The notes below the pieces were generated by a model. It ran no database searches. It was not told the origin of the DNA and saw only the letters and a list, made by a program, of their open reading frames with translations. The position numbers and the translations under genes are program-made. Shown piece by piece: positions 5,133 through 6,367 of a stretch of 6,367 nt of DNA (its first letter is position 1; each line of letters starts with the position of its first letter). Origin of the DNA: Phycisphaerae bacterium (GTDB lineage Bacteria > Planctomycetota > Phycisphaerae > UBA1845 > UTPLA1); contig JAJDEC010000542.1 of NCBI GenBank assembly GCA_029259995.1, forward strand, positions 1 to 6,367, given 5' to 3'.

Positions 5133-5945
5133 TTACGAACATTGTCCAATGCACTGAACCCTGTCGAATCGCAATTCCGCCAAGTCTGCACGACGAATCA
5201 TGAAATACAGGCTGCCTTCGGCGAGCCATGCCCAGCCGAGCTCCTCCGGATAGGAATTGAGCTGTGCAAGTAACAGCCAATCGCTGGCAATGTCGTGCCG
5301 ACCCGGTCGTTCACCCTCATCAACGCCGTCATTCGTTTCGGCCCTGAGACAATCAAGTTCAGGAGGTGTTTGTACCTGAGCCGCATGTCCCAGCAGCTGC
5401 TGCCATACATAATCTACAAATCTCTCTTCCAGTTCAGCAAAAGCCTCGTCAAGCATCGGATTGTCTTGCAACGCCGTCAATAATGCCCAGGGCAACGTCC
5501 ATTCGGCATCGAATCGTATCCGCTTCTCGGGATAAACCTCGCAAGTGCGTTTCGATTGACCAGCGTCGACACACCGCTCCTCGTCAGGTTCAAAGATTAC
5601 TCGAAATGCGGTCGAATCCGATTGGACCACACCATCAGGCATTTCCTGAAAGTCATAGAAGAAGAACAATACGCCCTGATCCGGCAGAGTCATGTCGCCG
5701 TTCAATTCAGTCGCGCATTCGGAGAGAAACACCTGCAGCAAGAATTCTATCTCTCGCCCATTCGAAGCGGGCCACGCGACTCCATCGGGGAGAGCCGGCA
5801 AGCCTCCGAACTTGGAACGCGTCCGGCTCTCATAGTCCGGGTGCATCCAAACGGCGCGCCTGAGCCCTGCACATATGTCGTCTGCGAACGGCGCAAATCT
5901 CGATGCGCAGAGAAACTGCCTGAGTTCTGATGGCTCGAAGATCAT
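5133..5945 (-). CDS. DUF1963 (YwqG-like) family protein
   Basis: This 270-residue protein starts at ATG 5945-5943, with GGAG seven bases upstream; the longer open frame to 6008 lacks support. The hallmark SKFGGLPALPDGVAWP is at 44-59. It is followed by IEFLLQVFLSE, LPDQGVLFFFYDFQ, QQLLGHAAQVQTPPELDC, DWLLLAQLNSYPEELGWAW and GSLYFMIRRADLAELRFDRV. This is the usual order of the DUF1963/YwqG family (SK-GG-P-LP...WP, LLG-P-Q, LLQLDSD, GxLYFWI). The length is normal, so the gene looks intact. The family is widespread and structurally known, but its biochemical role is not established, as far as I know. There is no signal peptide or membrane segment. The gap to the cupin gene downstream is 115 bases, so the two may or may not share a transcript. 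Confidence 0.9.
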   Translation of the reverse strand: MIFEPSELRQFLCASRFAPFADDICAGLRRAVWMHPDYESRTRSKFGGLPALPDGVAWPASNGREIEFLLQVFLSECATELNGDMTLPDQGVLFFFYDFQEMPDGVVQSDSTAFRVIFEPDEERCVDAGQSKRTCEVYPEKRIRFDAEWTLPWALLTALQDNPMLDEAFAELEERFVDYVWQQLLGHAAQVQTPPELDCLRAETNDGVDEGERPGRHDIASDWLLLAQLNSYPEELGWAWLAEGSLYFMIRRADLAELRFDRVQCIGQCS

Positions 5946-6014
5946 GTCGTCACTCCGTTGTCCGGCGAACGCGGTCCCATCTACGTGATTACTTCTCACA
6001 CACGGCAACGCGAT

Positions 6015-6175
6015 TCAAATCTGCTACGGTCGCGTGACAGTGCGTTCATTTCATACCCCGGTATTCAGCGCCCCCTCGACTCGAACAGCATAATGGGAAA
6101 CCCCCGTCGGCGACTGGCGGTTGCTCAGCGCCCTGCGGTATGATCACAAATTCGCCTTCGCTGACAACATTCGGC
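6015..6175 (-). pseudogene. Decayed partial copy of the cupin gene
   Basis: This stretch aligns base by base with the 3' half of the intact cupin gene at 4655-5017. Shared runs include CCGGTATTCAG, CTCGAACAGCAT and ATGATCAC on the plus strand. In the cupin frame the minus strand reads GEFVIIPQGAEQPPVADG, against GEFVIIPHGVEHMPIADE in the intact protein. A one-base deletion follows (14 bases instead of 15 before the ATGCTG codons) and then a second before CTGAATACC, so the frame is broken twice. The metal ligand H84 is replaced by Gln, as is H80. The part for residues 1-70, including cupin motif 1, is absent. It has no start codon or ribosome binding site of its own, and is most likely the relic of a local duplication. 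Confidence 0.8.
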
Positions 6176-6210
6176 ATGTGACACTTGGGCGTAAGTGAAT
6201 CGTTGAGCAC

Positions 6211-6367
6211 TTAGGATTGCCGCATCATCGAAATAAAATCCATCCGCATCGATACATCCGCCAGATGCCGCAGCATGTTGACGGCCTGGGCGCGATGATG
6301 GGTTCCGTGCATCGCGATTTGTGCGATGGTTTCGCCGAGGCGGAACTCGAGCAGCATGCCGGGCGCC
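6211..6367 (-). CDS. DinB-family protein, C-terminal part (cut by window end)
   Basis: Fifty-one residues to a TAA at 6213-6211 read APGMLLEFRLGETIAQIAMH, then GTHHRAQAVNMLRHLADVSM, then RMDFISMMRQS. The H-x-x-HHRAQ-x-x-x-x-LR pattern near the C-terminus, followed by a D-(F/Y) a few residues later, is typical of DinB/YfiT-like four-helix-bundle proteins. In these the His residues belong to a metal site. Members include thiol-transferase-like enzymes; the exact function here is not evident. The 5' part lies outside the window. It is upstream of and on the same strand as the other host genes, separated from the DUF1963 gene by about 265 bases that contain the cupin relic. Confidence 0.82.
   Translation of the reverse strand, partial: APGMLLEFRLGETIAQIAMHGTHHRAQAVNMLRHLADVSMRMDFISMMRQS

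Noticed and set aside
5366..5930. Plus-strand frames antisense to the DUF1963 gene
   Set aside because: They are shadows of a gene with clear DUF1963 motifs in order.
5946..6008. 21-residue N-terminal extension of the DUF1963 protein
   Set aside because: No ribosome binding site supports it, whereas ATG 5945 has GGAG at seven bases.

Overview
The window looks like a piece of a moderately GC-rich bacterial chromosome, most likely a planctomycete. This is an inference from three things: the wording of the ThiC protein, the small CPHEEG/CPFW cysteine-rich protein whose style I associate with that phylum, and dispersed AAATCTGA-type low-complexity repeats. No rRNA or other decisive marker is present. 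Every convincing host gene reads on the minus strand. The only plus-strand coding sequence is the tail of an IS630-type transposase at the left edge.

From right to left, in the direction of transcription: the 3' end of a DinB-family gene (6211-6367); a decayed fragment of a cupin gene (6015-6175); a DUF1963/YwqG-like gene (5133-5945); an intact small cupin gene (4655-5017); a small conserved hypothetical with a Cys/His cluster (4160-4600, strong AGGAGG ribosome binding site); an ADP-ribosylglycohydrolase-family gene (3172-4131); then a thiamine unit. That unit has a promoter (about 3063-3092), a TPP riboswitch (2912-3054), a leader with a possible 64-codon ORF and three back-to-back palindromes (2720-2910), and thiC (884-2719). 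A small hypothetical (423-842) follows thiC after 41 nt. Last comes a short hypothetical gene (93-344) whose 3' end runs into the IS630 end.

The thiamine unit is the best understood part. ThiC makes the pyrimidine half of thiamine, and the riboswitch should lower its expression when TPP is abundant. The other genes look like an ordinary accessory mix rather than one pathway, although 4600, 4131 and perhaps 5017 are closely spaced and may be co-transcribed.

The points most worth a second look are: a roughly 100-residue insertion in ThiC, partly encoded by a dispersed-type repeat kept in frame; the leader ORF that starts just after the riboswitch and overlaps the thiC start codon as ATGA; the palindrome cluster in that leader; a frameshifted second copy of the cupin gene; and a host gene apparently truncated at a CTAG site by the IS630 element. 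I found no evidence of a wholly new multi-gene system.
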